This document shows, piece after piece, positions 9,016-16,736 of a stretch of 43,250 nucleotides of DNA; position 1 is the first letter of the stretch, and every line of letters begins with the position of its first letter. Under the pieces are notes generated by a model. That model was not told the origin of the DNA, did not search any database, and saw only the letters and a list, made by a program, of their open reading frames with translations. Source of the DNA: Spirosoma lacussanchae (GTDB lineage: Bacteria > Bacteroidota > Bacteroidia > Cytophagales > Spirosomataceae); the NCBI RefSeq assembly GCF_005870035.1, contig NZ_SWJG01000015.1, forward strand, positions 1 to 43,250, read 5' to 3'. Both the position numbers and the translations under genes were made by a program.

Positions 9016-9112
9016 GTAGCCAGACCGGGCAGGTGTGGTAACTAACTGAGCATGAACGGGCGTTTAGAGCATAGAGGCAGCCAGATTTGGGAAACGCTTC
9101 GTATTTTCCCGA

Positions 9113-10645
9113 ATGAAACAGGTGTTACTTCTATCAATCGCGCTGGCTTGTTCGGGTGCTTTCGCCCAAACGCTGACGACGGCTCAGTTGCAGGCCATTA
9201 CCCAAAAGCACGTTCGGGCTTCGTTTTCTGAGCTGGATGCGTTGCTGAGTATCCCCAACAACGCTCACATCGAGGGGCAGATGCAGCCCAACATCGACTG
9301 GCTCCGGCGGGCTTTCGAGCAACGCGGCTTCCAGGTGTCTACCCTGACAACCCCCACCAATCCGCTGGTACTGGCCGAGAAAAAAGCGCCCGCTACCCGT
9401 ACCGCCAGCCCCGCCAGCAATCCGAAAACACTACTGCTCTACATGCATTTCGACGGGCAACCCGTTGTGCCGAGCCAATGGCAGCAAGCCGATCCCTACC
9501 GGCCTGTGCTGAAAGAACTCGGCGAGGACGGCAGCTGGGCGCCCATAGACTGGAGTAAACTCCAGACGAACTACAACCCCGACTGGCGCATTTTCGGCCG
9601 GTCATCGTCCGACGATAAAGGGCCCATTGCCATGCTGCTGGCGGCCCTGACCGCTCTCGAGAAAGAAAAAATACCCCAGCGCTATAACCTGAAAGTGATT
9701 CTGGACAGCGAGGAGGAAATCGGTTCTCCGCACCTGGCCAGCACCGTACTGGCTAACAAAGAAAAACTGGCCGCCGATCTGTTGCTGGTAATGGACGGTG
9801 GGCGGCACCTGTCTAACCTGCCCACCCTGATTTACGGCTGCCGGGGTATCACAACCGTTACGCTGACCACCTTCGGACCGCGCGGCCCGCAGCATAGTGG
9901 TCATTACGGCAACTACGCGCCCAACCCGGCTCTCCGGCTGGTTCAGTTGCTGGCGGGTATGAAAGACGACGACGGACGCGTAACCATTCCTGGTTATTAC
10001 GACGGCATTACGATCGACGAAAAAGCCGCTAAACTACTGGCCGCGGTGCCTGACGATCCGGCGCAGATTGCTAAAACCGTGGGCATAGCCGCGCCCGACC
10101 GGGTGGGGCGTAACTACCAGGAAGCGCTGCAATACCCATCGCTGAACATCCGGGGTCTGCAAAGTGCCTACGTAGGCAAGCAGGCCGGCACGGTTATTCC
10201 GGACCGGGCCATTGCCGAGCTGGACCTGCGGCTGGTACCCGAAACCGACCCGGCCCGGCTGGTATCGCTGATTCGTACGTACATCGAAGGGAAGGGATTT
10301 CGGGTGCTGGACCATGAACCAACCGAAGCCGAACGCATGCAGTACCCGAAACTAATTCAGCTGAAAGCCAGCGGAGAAATGCTGCCATTCCGCACCGAGA
10401 TCGGTATTCCGGAAGATGTCTGGCTAACCCGGGCTATGGTACGGGCATTCGGACGCGAACCCGTGAAGATCCGGATGACGGGCGGGTCGGTGCCGATCGT
10501 GCCGTTTCTGCGAACGCTCAACATACCTGCCATCCACGTACCGATGGTCAACCTCGATAACAACCAGCACGCGGCCAACGAGAACCTGCGGGTTGGCAAC
10601 TATGTAGAGGGCGTCACGACCTGGCTGGCTATCCTGACCAACTAA
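9113..10645 (+). CDS. Secreted M20 family metallopeptidase (dipeptidase/carboxypeptidase)
   Basis: A 510-residue zinc peptidase of the M20 family with a Sec signal peptide (MKQVLLLSIALACSGAFAQ, cleavage after AFA). Metal ligands are visible in order: LLYMHFDGQPV (His), GRSSSDDKGPI (bridging Asp), LDSEEEIGS (catalytic Glu and ligand Glu), VMDGGRH (Asp) and a late His in the region of IPAIHVPMVNLDNNQHAANE. A lid/dimerisation domain lies in the middle, around residues 245-400. It is probably periplasmic and cleaves small peptides from the C terminus or dipeptides. The specificity is unknown. The gene ends 26 bases before the his promoter. Confidence 0.9.
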   Translation: MKQVLLLSIALACSGAFAQTLTTAQLQAITQKHVRASFSELDALLSIPNNAHIEGQMQPNIDWLRRAFEQRGFQVSTLTTPTNPLVLAEKKAPATRTASPASNPKTLLLYMHFDGQPVVPSQWQQADPYRPVLKELGEDGSWAPIDWSKLQTNYNPDWRIFGRSSSDDKGPIAMLLAALTALEKEKIPQRYNLKVILDSEEEIGSPHLASTVLANKEKLAADLLLVMDGGRHLSNLPTLIYGCRGITTVTLTTFGPRGPQHSGHYGNYAPNPALRLVQLLAGMKDDDGRVTIPGYYDGITIDEKAAKLLAAVPDDPAQIAKTVGIAAPDRVGRNYQEALQYPSLNIRGLQSAYVGKQAGTVIPDRAIAELDLRLVPETDPARLVSLIRTYIEGKGFRVLDHEPTEAERMQYPKLIQLKASGEMLPFRTEIGIPEDVWLTRAMVRAFGREPVKIRMTGGSVPIVPFLRTLNIPAIHVPMVNLDNNQHAANENLRVGNYVEGVTTWLAILTN

Positions 10646-10671
10646 CCAGCAGCGGGCAAACCACGCTATTG

Positions 10672-10704
10672 TTTGCTTTGTGCGCCGGAAATGAAGTATA
10701 TTTG
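10672..10704 (+). promoter_or_regulatory. Promoter of the histidine operon
   Basis: A close match to the Bacteroidota housekeeping promoter: tttg at 10672-10675, 21 bases, then tatatttg (TAnnTTTG) at 10697-10704. Transcription would be expected to start at about 10709-10712, at or next to the ATG of the leader peptide. Confidence 0.75.
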
Positions 10705-10708
10705 CTCT

Positions 10709-10759
10709 ATGATTACCACGAAGACAGCGCGTTCGCACCACCATCACGTTCGGCCATAG
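10709..10759 (+). CDS. hisL: his operon leader peptide
   Basis: A 16-codon reading frame encoding MITTKTARSHHHHVRP, with four consecutive histidine codons (10736-10747). It lies just after a strong promoter and 64 bases before a rho-independent terminator, upstream of hisH. This matches the attenuation leader peptides of enteric his operons (HisL), where ribosome stalling at His codons senses charged tRNA-His. The ATG lies only 4 bases after the promoter -7 element, so the peptide may be read from a leaderless mRNA. I rate it high because peptide, promoter, competing hairpins and biosynthetic genes all agree. Confidence 0.85.
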   Translation: MITTKTARSHHHHVRP

Positions 10760-10823
10760 CCGCAGAACGGGGTGCTACTGTTTTTGTGATTTGTTTTGAC
10801 TGATTGTTCATACAGATACACAC
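10748..10823 (+). promoter_or_regulatory. his attenuator: pause hairpin and antiterminator region
   Basis: Alternative pairings are visible. cgttc (10748-10752) pairs with gaacg (10765-10769), with an inner ggc/gcc helix, sequestering the downstream segment. If a ribosome stalls on the His codons, agaac plus ggg (10764-10772) can instead pair with cccggttct of the terminator's 5' arm (5 bp, one mismatch, 3-4 bp) and block it. A ribosome reaching the stop at 10757-10759 would cover this segment and allow termination. Confidence 0.7.
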
Positions 10824-10859
10824 AAAGCCCGGTTCTGATCCAAGAACCGGGCTTTTTTT
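10824..10859 (+). terminator. his attenuator terminator
   Basis: A 13-base-pair stem (10824-10836 with 10843-10855) with a 6-base loop runs directly into seven T (10853-10859). It lies between the leader peptide and hisH, with hisH starting about 90 bases later, which is the position of an attenuator. Confidence 0.9.
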
Positions 10860-10931
10860 AATGGATAATGAATAATGCACAATGAATAATCAGGTAGCAG
10901 CTGTTTATTTTCCATTGTTCATTATCCATTA
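10859..10931. repeat. Inverted repeat between his attenuator and hisH
   Basis: taatggataatgaataat (10859-10876) pairs with attgttcattatccatta (10914-10931), 17 of 18 positions, over a 37-base loop. The same aatgaa/ataatg words recur in the perfect inverted repeat at 23689-23758, so both look like members of a dispersed intergenic family. Confidence 0.6.
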
Positions 10932-10950
10932 CTCATTACCAGGGGCTGCC

Positions 10951-11538
10951 ATGAAAACTGTTATCGTAAAATACAACGCCGGCAACGTGCAGTCGGTCAT
11001 GTTTGCGCTCGATCGGCTGGGGGCGCCTTACCTGCTGACCGACGACGAGGCCGAGATTCGATCGGCCGATAAGGTTATTTTTCCGGGGGTAGGCGAGGCC
11101 AGTACCGCCATGGCTTACCTGCGGCAGCGGGGCCTCGACCAGCTGATTCCGTCGCTGAAACAGCCCGTGCTGGGCACCTGTGTAGGTATGCAGCTCATGT
11201 GCCGTTATTCCGAAGAGAACAATACGACCTGCATGGGCATTTTTGATATCGACGTGCGCCGATTTCCGGCCGAACCCGGCTTCAAAGTGCCGCATACGGG
11301 CTGGAATAACATTCACTCGATGCGCGGCCCGCTCACGAACGGTCTGGCCGACAACGCCTATGTCTATTTCGTGCATAGCTATGCGGCCGATGTATGTGCC
11401 GAAACAACGGCCGTCTGCGACTACGTTCGCCCGTTCAGTGCCATGCTGCATCGCGACAACTTTTACGCGGCCCAGTTCCACGCCGAAATCAGTGGCGACG
11501 TTGGGCAGCGGATTCTGGAGAACTTTCTCAGGTTATAG
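10951..11538 (+). CDS. hisH: Imidazole glycerol phosphate synthase glutaminase subunit HisH
   Basis: The glutaminase subunit (195 residues) that supplies ammonia to HisF in histidine synthesis. Class I amidotransferase landmarks: VKYNAGNVQSV at the N terminus, VIFPGVGEASTAM, the nucleophile Cys in LGTCVGMQLM, HTGWNNI, YFVHSYAAD and the catalytic His and Glu in AAQFHAEISGDVG. The usual QFHPE is QFHAE here, but both catalytic residues remain. The ATG at 10951 is chosen because the family starts with a short strand before YNAGN. It is the first structural gene after the attenuator. hisF, its partner, is 2.4 kb downstream, separated by inserted genes. Confidence 0.96.
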   Translation: MKTVIVKYNAGNVQSVMFALDRLGAPYLLTDDEAEIRSADKVIFPGVGEASTAMAYLRQRGLDQLIPSLKQPVLGTCVGMQLMCRYSEENNTTCMGIFDIDVRRFPAEPGFKVPHTGWNNIHSMRGPLTNGLADNAYVYFVHSYAADVCAETTAVCDYVRPFSAMLHRDNFYAAQFHAEISGDVGQRILENFLRL

Positions 11539-12062
11539 AAGAAAGAAAAAAGATAGTAGAAGAAAGATGTTCTTTTTACGCTCTTTTTATGTCTTATTCT
11601 TTTTATCTAAAACCATGGAAGCACACAACTTTAGAGAACTAAAAGTTTGGCAGTTAGCCCGCGGACTTGTAAAAGATATTTATGGTCTCACGGCTCGTTT
11701 TCCCGCCAGTGAGCGGTTTGGGTTGACGTCACAGCTAAGACGCGCTGCAGTGTCGATACCATCCAACATTGCCGAAGGTTCTGGACGATCTGATAAAGAT
11801 TTTGTTCGGTTTTTGGCGATAAGTTTATCCTCGGCTTACGAAGTGGAAACACAACTTATTTTGGCTTGTGATCTTCAGTTCGTTCATCAGGCAGAGGTAG
11901 AAAAACTCATCGCCAATGTTCAGGAGATACAACGAATGATTTACGGTTTGCAAAGAAAGCTGACAAGAGGCTTTTTACATTCACTCTGGCTACCGTTGCC
12001 AATTCTAAGCCGAACATTCGGTCGATATGGTATCTTTTTCTTACGTCCTTCTTCTTTCCTCC
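11536..12062. repeat. Purine/pyrimidine inverted repeats flanking the four-helix-bundle gene
   Basis: The hisH stop is followed by a purine-only-like tract (11536-11569, words agaagaaag and aaaaaagata). Just before hisA comes the complementary type, tatctttttcttac then cttcttctttcct (12031-12060). The arms can pair imperfectly and would enclose the four-helix-bundle gene, resembling the stem of 23S rRNA intervening sequences. Whether this is a mobile element cannot be told from one copy. Confidence 0.5.
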
Positions 12063-12091
12063 AAATTGATGTATATCATTCCCGCAATTGA
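11615..12091 (+). CDS. Four-helix bundle protein (23S rRNA intervening-sequence protein family)
   Basis: Residues 1-118 match the S23/IVP family (TIGR02436-type): MEAHNFRELKVWQLARGLV, FPASERFGLTSQLRRAAVSIP, SNIAEGSGR, DFVRFLAISLSSAYEVETQL and a last helix ending near QRMIYGLQRKL. Such proteins are encoded in intervening sequences of 23S rRNA genes in some bacteria, and the related Avd proteins act in diversity-generating retroelements; the free-standing versions have no proven function. Here it interrupts a his operon. The frame continues about 40 residues beyond the usual family end and overlaps hisA by 23 bases, as if the normal stop was lost or the tail is read-through. No reverse transcriptase is nearby. 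Confidence 0.85.
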   Translation: MEAHNFRELKVWQLARGLVKDIYGLTARFPASERFGLTSQLRRAAVSIPSNIAEGSGRSDKDFVRFLAISLSSAYEVETQLILACDLQFVHQAEVEKLIANVQEIQRMIYGLQRKLTRGFLHSLWLPLPILSRTFGRYGIFFLRPSSFLQIDVYHSRN

Positions 12092-12791
12092 CCTCATTGA
12101 TGGTAAAGCCGTTCGGCTCACCCAGGGCGATTATCGCCAGAAGAAAGAATACAACGCCCGTCCGCTGGAGGTGGCCCAGCAGTTTGAAGATGCCGGCCTG
12201 ACGCGCCTGCACCTGGTAGATCTGGACGGAGCCCGCGAAAAGCGGGTTATCAACTGGAAAGTACTGGAACAGATTGCGGCCAAAACCCGGCTTCACATTG
12301 ATTTTGGCGGGGGCGTACAGTCGGACGACGACTTGCGGGTGGCGTTTGAGTGTGGCGCCAAACAGGTAACGGGCGGTAGCATTGCTGTAAAGCAACCCGA
12401 CGTGTTTGAGCGCTGGCTGAGCCGCTTCGGCGCCGACAGAATCATCCTGGGTGCCGACGCCAAACACGAGAAAATCGCCGTCAGTGGCTGGGAAGAAGGT
12501 ACCGAGCTCTGGGTCTACGATTTTGTGGATAACTATGTGGATAAAGGGGTTAAGTATGTGATTAGCACCGATGTGTCGAAAGACGGATTATTGCAGGGGC
12601 CATCGTTCGATCTGTACCGGAACCTGCAGGATCGGGCACCGGAACTGAATATCATTGCCAGCGGGGGCGTCAGCAATATGCAGGACATCGAAACGCTGGC
12701 CGATATGAACCTGTTTGGTGTCATCGTTGGTAAAGCGATCTACGAAGGGCGGGTTACGCTGAAAGAGCTGATGCTGTTCAGCGGCCTTTAA
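12069..12791 (+). CDS. hisA: Phosphoribosylformimino-5-aminoimidazole carboxamide ribotide isomerase HisA
   Basis: A TIM-barrel isomerase of histidine synthesis (240 residues) that converts ProFAR to PRFAR, the substrate of HisHF. Landmarks: YIIPAIDLIDGKAVRLTQGDY with the catalytic Asp in PAIDL, HLVDLDGA, HIDFGGGVQS, the phosphate loop VTGGSIAV, the second catalytic Asp in TDVSKDGLLQGPS, and NIIASGGVSN. The ATG at 12069 gives the standard N terminus. It overlaps the end of the upstream four-helix-bundle frame by 23 bases, which may couple their translation. Confidence 0.97.
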   Translation: MYIIPAIDLIDGKAVRLTQGDYRQKKEYNARPLEVAQQFEDAGLTRLHLVDLDGAREKRVINWKVLEQIAAKTRLHIDFGGGVQSDDDLRVAFECGAKQVTGGSIAVKQPDVFERWLSRFGADRIILGADAKHEKIAVSGWEEGTELWVYDFVDNYVDKGVKYVISTDVSKDGLLQGPSFDLYRNLQDRAPELNIIASGGVSNMQDIETLADMNLFGVIVGKAIYEGRVTLKELMLFSGL

Positions 12792-12802
12792 CCGTACCGA
12801 TT

Positions 12803-13513
12803 ATGCGCCAGGTCATACATATAGGCTTACTCCTTCTTATCGGCCAGACGGGCTGGGCCAGGGGCTTTGTCGACGATTCTGCCAAGGAATCGGCCCGGTT
12901 TGAGCATTTAGCCCAACAAGTGAGATTACGCGATTTGAGGTTGAAACCGGCCGAGTATCAGGTGCGTATCTGGATAAATGAATCGCTTACGTACGGCGAT
13001 GCGGACGAGCTTTATGTCATCGATAAGAAAGAGACGGGCTTGTTTTTGTCACACTACGCTTTACAGTGGCGCCAGAATACGATCAAAAAAGCCCGTCGGC
13101 TTGTCCATAAGCAGGTTGCAGATACCCTTGTCTGGCAGCAGTTGTTGGCCGATGACCTGCTCACTTTACCAGATCAGTCGCTTCTGAAAGACAACATCAA
13201 TCCTAAACCGACCCTGCGCGACACCGCTGTGAGGGTAAGTGTATACTCGGACAGTGGCGTTACCATCAGGGCGAAAAAGACAGAACCACGGGCTATCATG
13301 AGCGATGGGGTCAACTATCGGTTCGATATCGTATCGGCCGATACCCGCAGGAGTTATACCTACCATTGTCCGGTCGGTTACGCCCGTGTTACGCCACGGG
13401 TAGTAGAGTTGCAGAAAGTGATTTCGCTGCTGAAACGAATCTTTACCCTTTTTGATACGCCAACGTCGTCTCTTTGCGCTGTCGATATACCCCAAAATCT
13501 GGTTACTGTATGA
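12803..13513 (+). CDS. Secreted protein of unknown function
   Basis: A 236-residue protein I do not recognise. The N terminus MRQVIHIGLLLLIGQTGWARG looks like a Sec signal peptide with cleavage near residue 20. The mature part is mixed alpha/beta with many charged residues, a YGDADELYVIDKKETGLFLSHY segment and a single late CAVD Cys. It starts 11 bases after hisA and its stop overlaps the next gene's start (ATGA), so it lies inside the his transcription unit without an obvious link to histidine. It may be an envelope protein recruited into the operon. Confidence 0.7.
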   Translation: MRQVIHIGLLLLIGQTGWARGFVDDSAKESARFEHLAQQVRLRDLRLKPAEYQVRIWINESLTYGDADELYVIDKKETGLFLSHYALQWRQNTIKKARRLVHKQVADTLVWQQLLADDLLTLPDQSLLKDNINPKPTLRDTAVRVSVYSDSGVTIRAKKTEPRAIMSDGVNYRFDIVSADTRRSYTYHCPVGYARVTPRVVELQKVISLLKRIFTLFDTPTSSLCAVDIPQNLVTV

Positions 13514-13932
13514 TAACTGACTATACCATCAGCACCGACAAAAGCCGGCTGAACGTGCCGCTGATCCGGGAGTTTCTGAGCCAGCAATCGTACTGGGCCA
13601 AAAACATACCGTTCGATATTGTGGAGCGGTCCATTGCCAATTCGTTGTGTTTCGGCGTTTACCAGCATGAGCAGCAGGTCGGTTTTGCGCGGGTAATTAC
13701 CGATCAGGCTACGTTCGCTTACCTATCAGACGTGTTTATACTGTCCGAACACCGGGGCAAAGGGCTGTCGAAATGGCTCGTTCAGACCATATCGGACTGG
13801 CCCGAACTGCAGGGCCTGCGCCGATGGATGCTCGCTACCCGCGATGCGCACTCGCTCTACGAACAATTTGGCTTTAGAGTGATCGACCAACCTGACTTCT
13901 TTATGCAGCGCAAGCTGATCGAAACGTACTAA
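13510..13932 (+). CDS. GNAT family N-acetyltransferase
   Basis: A compact acetyltransferase of 140 residues. The acetyl-CoA binding motif A is FILSEHRGKGLSKWLVQTI (R/Q-x-x-G-x-G/A type), preceded by the strand VGFARVITDQATFAYLSDV and followed by motif B with LYEQFGFRVID, typical of YgbJ/PanZ-like small GNATs. The ATG overlaps the preceding stop (ATGA), so translation is probably coupled. hisF starts 3 bases after its stop. The substrate is unknown; a role in histidine synthesis is not implied beyond co-transcription. Confidence 0.87.
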   Translation: MITDYTISTDKSRLNVPLIREFLSQQSYWAKNIPFDIVERSIANSLCFGVYQHEQQVGFARVITDQATFAYLSDVFILSEHRGKGLSKWLVQTISDWPELQGLRRWMLATRDAHSLYEQFGFRVIDQPDFFMQRKLIETY

Positions 13933-13935
13933 CGC

Positions 13936-14733
13936 ATGCTGACCAAACGCATTATTCCCTGCCTCGACATCAAAGACGGGCGCACTGTTAAAGGAACCAA
14001 CTTCGTTAACCTCCGCGACGCTGGCGATCCGGTAGCTTTAGCGGCCGTATATGCCGAACAGGGCGCCGACGAATTGGTTTTTCTGGACATTACTGCCACC
14101 GTAGACGGCCGCAAGACACTGATCGAGCTGGTTCGGAACGTGGCGCATACCATCAATATTCCCTTTACGGTGGGGGGCGGTATTTCGTCAGTTGCCGATG
14201 TATCGGCCCTCCTCAACGCCGGAGCCGACAAAATCTCGATCAACTCGTCGGCCGTCCGGAACCCGGCCCTGGTCGATGAGCTCGCGCTGGAGTTTGGGAG
14301 CCAGTGTATCGTTGTTGCCATCGACACCCGCTGGATCGAAGTCGGCGAAGAGCCTGCTACCAGCGGATCTGGCTCATCGTCCTACGATCATATCGTACAC
14401 ACTCACGGCGGGCGCAAGCCCACCGAGTTGCGCACCCTGGCCTGGGCCAGAGAAGTAGAGGAGCGGGGGGCGGGGGAGATTCTGCTGACGTCTATGGATA
14501 CCGACGGAACCAAAGCCGGTTTCGCGCTCGAACTGACGGCGCAGATCTCGGGCGCGGCCAACATTCCGGTTATTGCCTCGGGTGGGGCCGGTACGATGGA
14601 TCACTTCGTCGATGTGTTTACCACGGGCAAAGCCGATGCCGGCCTGGCAGCCAGTATTTTTCACTTCAAAGAGATCGAGATTCCGGCTCTCAAAACCTAT
14701 CTGCGCGCCAACGGCATCGAAATGAGGTTGTAA
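13936..14733 (+). CDS. hisF: Imidazole glycerol phosphate synthase cyclase subunit HisF
   Basis: The cyclase subunit (265 residues) that uses ammonia from HisH to form imidazole glycerol phosphate and AICAR. The catalytic Asp pair lies in RIIPCLDIKDGRTVKG (Asp11) and VVAIDTRW (about Asp130). The phosphate sites are TVGGGISS, INSSAV, TSMDTDGTKAGF and VIASGGAGTMDHF. It is slightly longer than usual owing to a Ser/Gly-rich loop (EPATSGSGSSSYDHI) before THGGRKPT. It ends this section of the his operon; hisI/E, hisG, hisD, hisC and hisB are not in the window. Confidence 0.97.
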   Translation: MLTKRIIPCLDIKDGRTVKGTNFVNLRDAGDPVALAAVYAEQGADELVFLDITATVDGRKTLIELVRNVAHTINIPFTVGGGISSVADVSALLNAGADKISINSSAVRNPALVDELALEFGSQCIVVAIDTRWIEVGEEPATSGSGSSSYDHIVHTHGGRKPTELRTLAWAREVEERGAGEILLTSMDTDGTKAGFALELTAQISGAANIPVIASGGAGTMDHFVDVFTTGKADAGLAASIFHFKEIEIPALKTYLRANGIEMRL

Positions 14734-14759
14734 AACCCGCGTTACGAATCAACGCCGGT

Positions 14760-15659
14760 TTAGAACTTAAAGCCCAAATCGAGCGAAACGACCCGATTTT
14801 TGGACGTAAGCTGGCTACCCCGTGCTACGTCGAACAAACCACGCTGGTAGCTGACGCCCAGGTTAAACGCATTGGTATCGTTGATTTTGTACTGGACTCC
14901 GGTGCCGAGCAGCAGCTCAACATCGCCGAAGCCGTACTGCCGCCGGTCTCCACCGCTTTCGGCCTGGTATAAGCCGTTGCGTTCGGTTTGCAAGGCGCGC
15001 TCGGCTACTTTCAGGCTCAGCAGCCCGCCCGTCTGTACGTATAGTCGGATACTGGGCGCAATGTTGTTGGCGAACATTTTTACCGATACCGGCACCTGCA
15101 GATACTGGAGGTTATAGAGAGACTCTTTGTAGGGCGCACCCGGTGTGAAGCGAGACTCGCCGAAGGAGCCCGGCATCTGAAAACCAGACCGTTTAATGGT
15201 ATACCACAAGCCACTGCTGAACGCGTACCGGTCTTTGAAGAAAAAATAATCGAGAGAAGGACCAACGCTCATCCGGGCGCCGATACCATTATCGAGAAAG
15301 CCGGCATAGCTGCCCTGCCCTTCGGCCGTGTTCAGATTGAGCGAGGGCGCAAATCGAATGCTCATCTCGATCAGTTTATTGGGCCGGGCGTAGTCGGGGC
15401 CGGTGCCGTCGTACTCGGCTGACTGCTGCTTTCGTTTCCGGCGTCGGCGACGTTCTTCGTCGTAGGCTTCTTCGTTGTCGGACCGGCTGCGCTGCGTACG
15501 CTCGTCATACTGATCGCCGAGAATCTTGCGGAATCGCTTGTCCGATTCTTTCGAGAAACTGTCTCGGGGCCGGGTAATGTTCTGGCGCGATACGGACTGA
15601 CCGAAGGTGGTAGCTACCAGCAGCGTCAAAATCAGGCTGATCCCTGCAACTTTTTTCAT
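14760..15659 (-). CDS. Outer membrane beta-barrel protein (porin-like)
   Basis: A 300-residue secreted protein with signal peptide MKKVAGISLILTLLVATTFGQ. The mature N terminus is a very charged linker of about 70 residues (Arg/Asp/Glu, with ERRRRRRKRKQQ around residue 70). From about residue 95 alternating polar/aromatic strands suggest a beta-barrel of the OMP_b-brl_2/PorT-like group: IEMSIRFAPSLNLN, IGARMSVGPSLDYFF, RYAFSSGLWYTI, LQVPVSVKMF, LGTGVQYKI, NLGVSYQRGLFD, and the last strand VVSLDLGFKF ends in Phe, as outer membrane proteins often do. Its function is unknown. It diverges from gldB with only 39 bases between the starts. Confidence 0.78.
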   Translation of the reverse strand: MKKVAGISLILTLLVATTFGQSVSRQNITRPRDSFSKESDKRFRKILGDQYDERTQRSRSDNEEAYDEERRRRRKRKQQSAEYDGTGPDYARPNKLIEMSIRFAPSLNLNTAEGQGSYAGFLDNGIGARMSVGPSLDYFFFKDRYAFSSGLWYTIKRSGFQMPGSFGESRFTPGAPYKESLYNLQYLQVPVSVKMFANNIAPSIRLYVQTGGLLSLKVAERALQTERNGLYQAESGGDRRQYGFGDVELLLGTGVQYKINDTNAFNLGVSYQRGLFDVARGSQLTSKNRVVSLDLGFKF

Positions 15660-15698
15660 AATTTTGCACGTTTTCAATAAAGAAAACAAACGATTTTG

Positions 15699-16673
15699 AT
15701 GCGATACTGGGCAGCCCTCATCGGGCTTTTTTGTTTAGTTTATCTGACTTCGTGTACTAAAAACGAAGAAGTTACGCTAGTTCGGCTCGACCGGCAATTG
15801 TTTTCCAGTCCATTGCCCGATAGTATCCGGGCTTTTCTGAATCGCAACCCGGCGGTGGCTCAATTGTACTTTAACGCGAATGAGACCACAACTGATACAG
15901 CGCTGGTCCGCGAATTGAGCAACCGGATCGCCAACCCCGCCCTGAACGAACTCAATAAGCAGGTTCAGCAGGAGTTCGGCGACATGACCGACCTGCAAAA
16001 CCAGCTGGCCGAAGCCTTCACGAATATACGCAAAGACTTTCCCGATTTCCGGAACCCCAAAGTGGTTACCCTCGTAACCGGCTTCATGGGCCCCGACCTG
16101 GTCGTTACCGATAGCCTGATCGTGATCGGGATCGACTACTTCGCGGGGCCAACCGCAACCTATCGACCCCAGGGTCCACAATTTCCGGCCTACATTTTAC
16201 GACGTTATCAAAAAGACTATATCGTACCGGCCATTGTCTTTGCCATTTCTGACAAATACAACGCCACCAACCGGGCCGACCAGACTATGCTGGCCGATAT
16301 GGTATACTATGGCAAAGGGTACGTATTCACCAAAACCATGCTGCCCGATGTGGCCGATAGTCTGGTCATTGGCTATTCTGACAAACAACTGACCGAAACG
16401 TTTAACGCGCAGGATATTGTCTGGGGACATTTTATCGATAATCAACTGCTTTACCAGACTAATCCGGCCATAAAACAGCGATATTTGAACGAACGGCCCT
16501 TTACGGCCGAAATCGGGCAGGGCTGTCCGGGTGCTATCGGGCGCTGGCTGGGCTGGCGCATCGTAGGGCAGTATCACGATGAACACACTAGCGTTGGCAT
16601 TGCCGAACTGATGCGCAACGCCGATGCCCGCCAGCTGTTTGAACAGTCTGGCTATAAAGGACAAAAAGAGTAA
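15699..16673 (+). CDS. gldB: Gliding motility lipoprotein GldB
   Basis: A 324-residue lipoprotein with signal peptide MRYWAALIGLFCLVYLTSC (lipobox LTSC). The mature part begins KNEEVTLVRLDRQLF and continues with family-like segments FPDFRNPKVVTLVTGFMGPDLVVTDSLIVIGIDYFAG and RRYQKDYIVPAIVFAISDKY. GldB is required for gliding and stability of the motor complex in Flavobacterium, and homologues occur in many non-gliding Bacteroidota. ATG at 15699 is used; a TTG directly before it would add one residue. The C terminus holds IGRWLGWRIVGQYHDEH. Confidence 0.87.
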   Translation: MRYWAALIGLFCLVYLTSCTKNEEVTLVRLDRQLFSSPLPDSIRAFLNRNPAVAQLYFNANETTTDTALVRELSNRIANPALNELNKQVQQEFGDMTDLQNQLAEAFTNIRKDFPDFRNPKVVTLVTGFMGPDLVVTDSLIVIGIDYFAGPTATYRPQGPQFPAYILRRYQKDYIVPAIVFAISDKYNATNRADQTMLADMVYYGKGYVFTKTMLPDVADSLVIGYSDKQLTETFNAQDIVWGHFIDNQLLYQTNPAIKQRYLNERPFTAEIGQGCPGAIGRWLGWRIVGQYHDEHTSVGIAELMRNADARQLFEQSGYKGQKE

Positions 16674-16736
16674 TCGGCTGGCGGTTTAGTGGAGCAGGTG
16701 GCTGGCATACCGGCAAACGATCGGGCTGGTGCCGAA

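Noticed and set aside
11460..11538. HisH with a damaged active site (QFHAE in place of QFHPE)
   Set aside because: The catalytic Cys, His and Glu are all kept; Pro to Ala between them is probably a lineage variant.
11615..12091. Diversity-generating retroelement around the Avd-like four-helix gene
   Set aside because: No reverse transcriptase, template repeat or variable repeat is found nearby.
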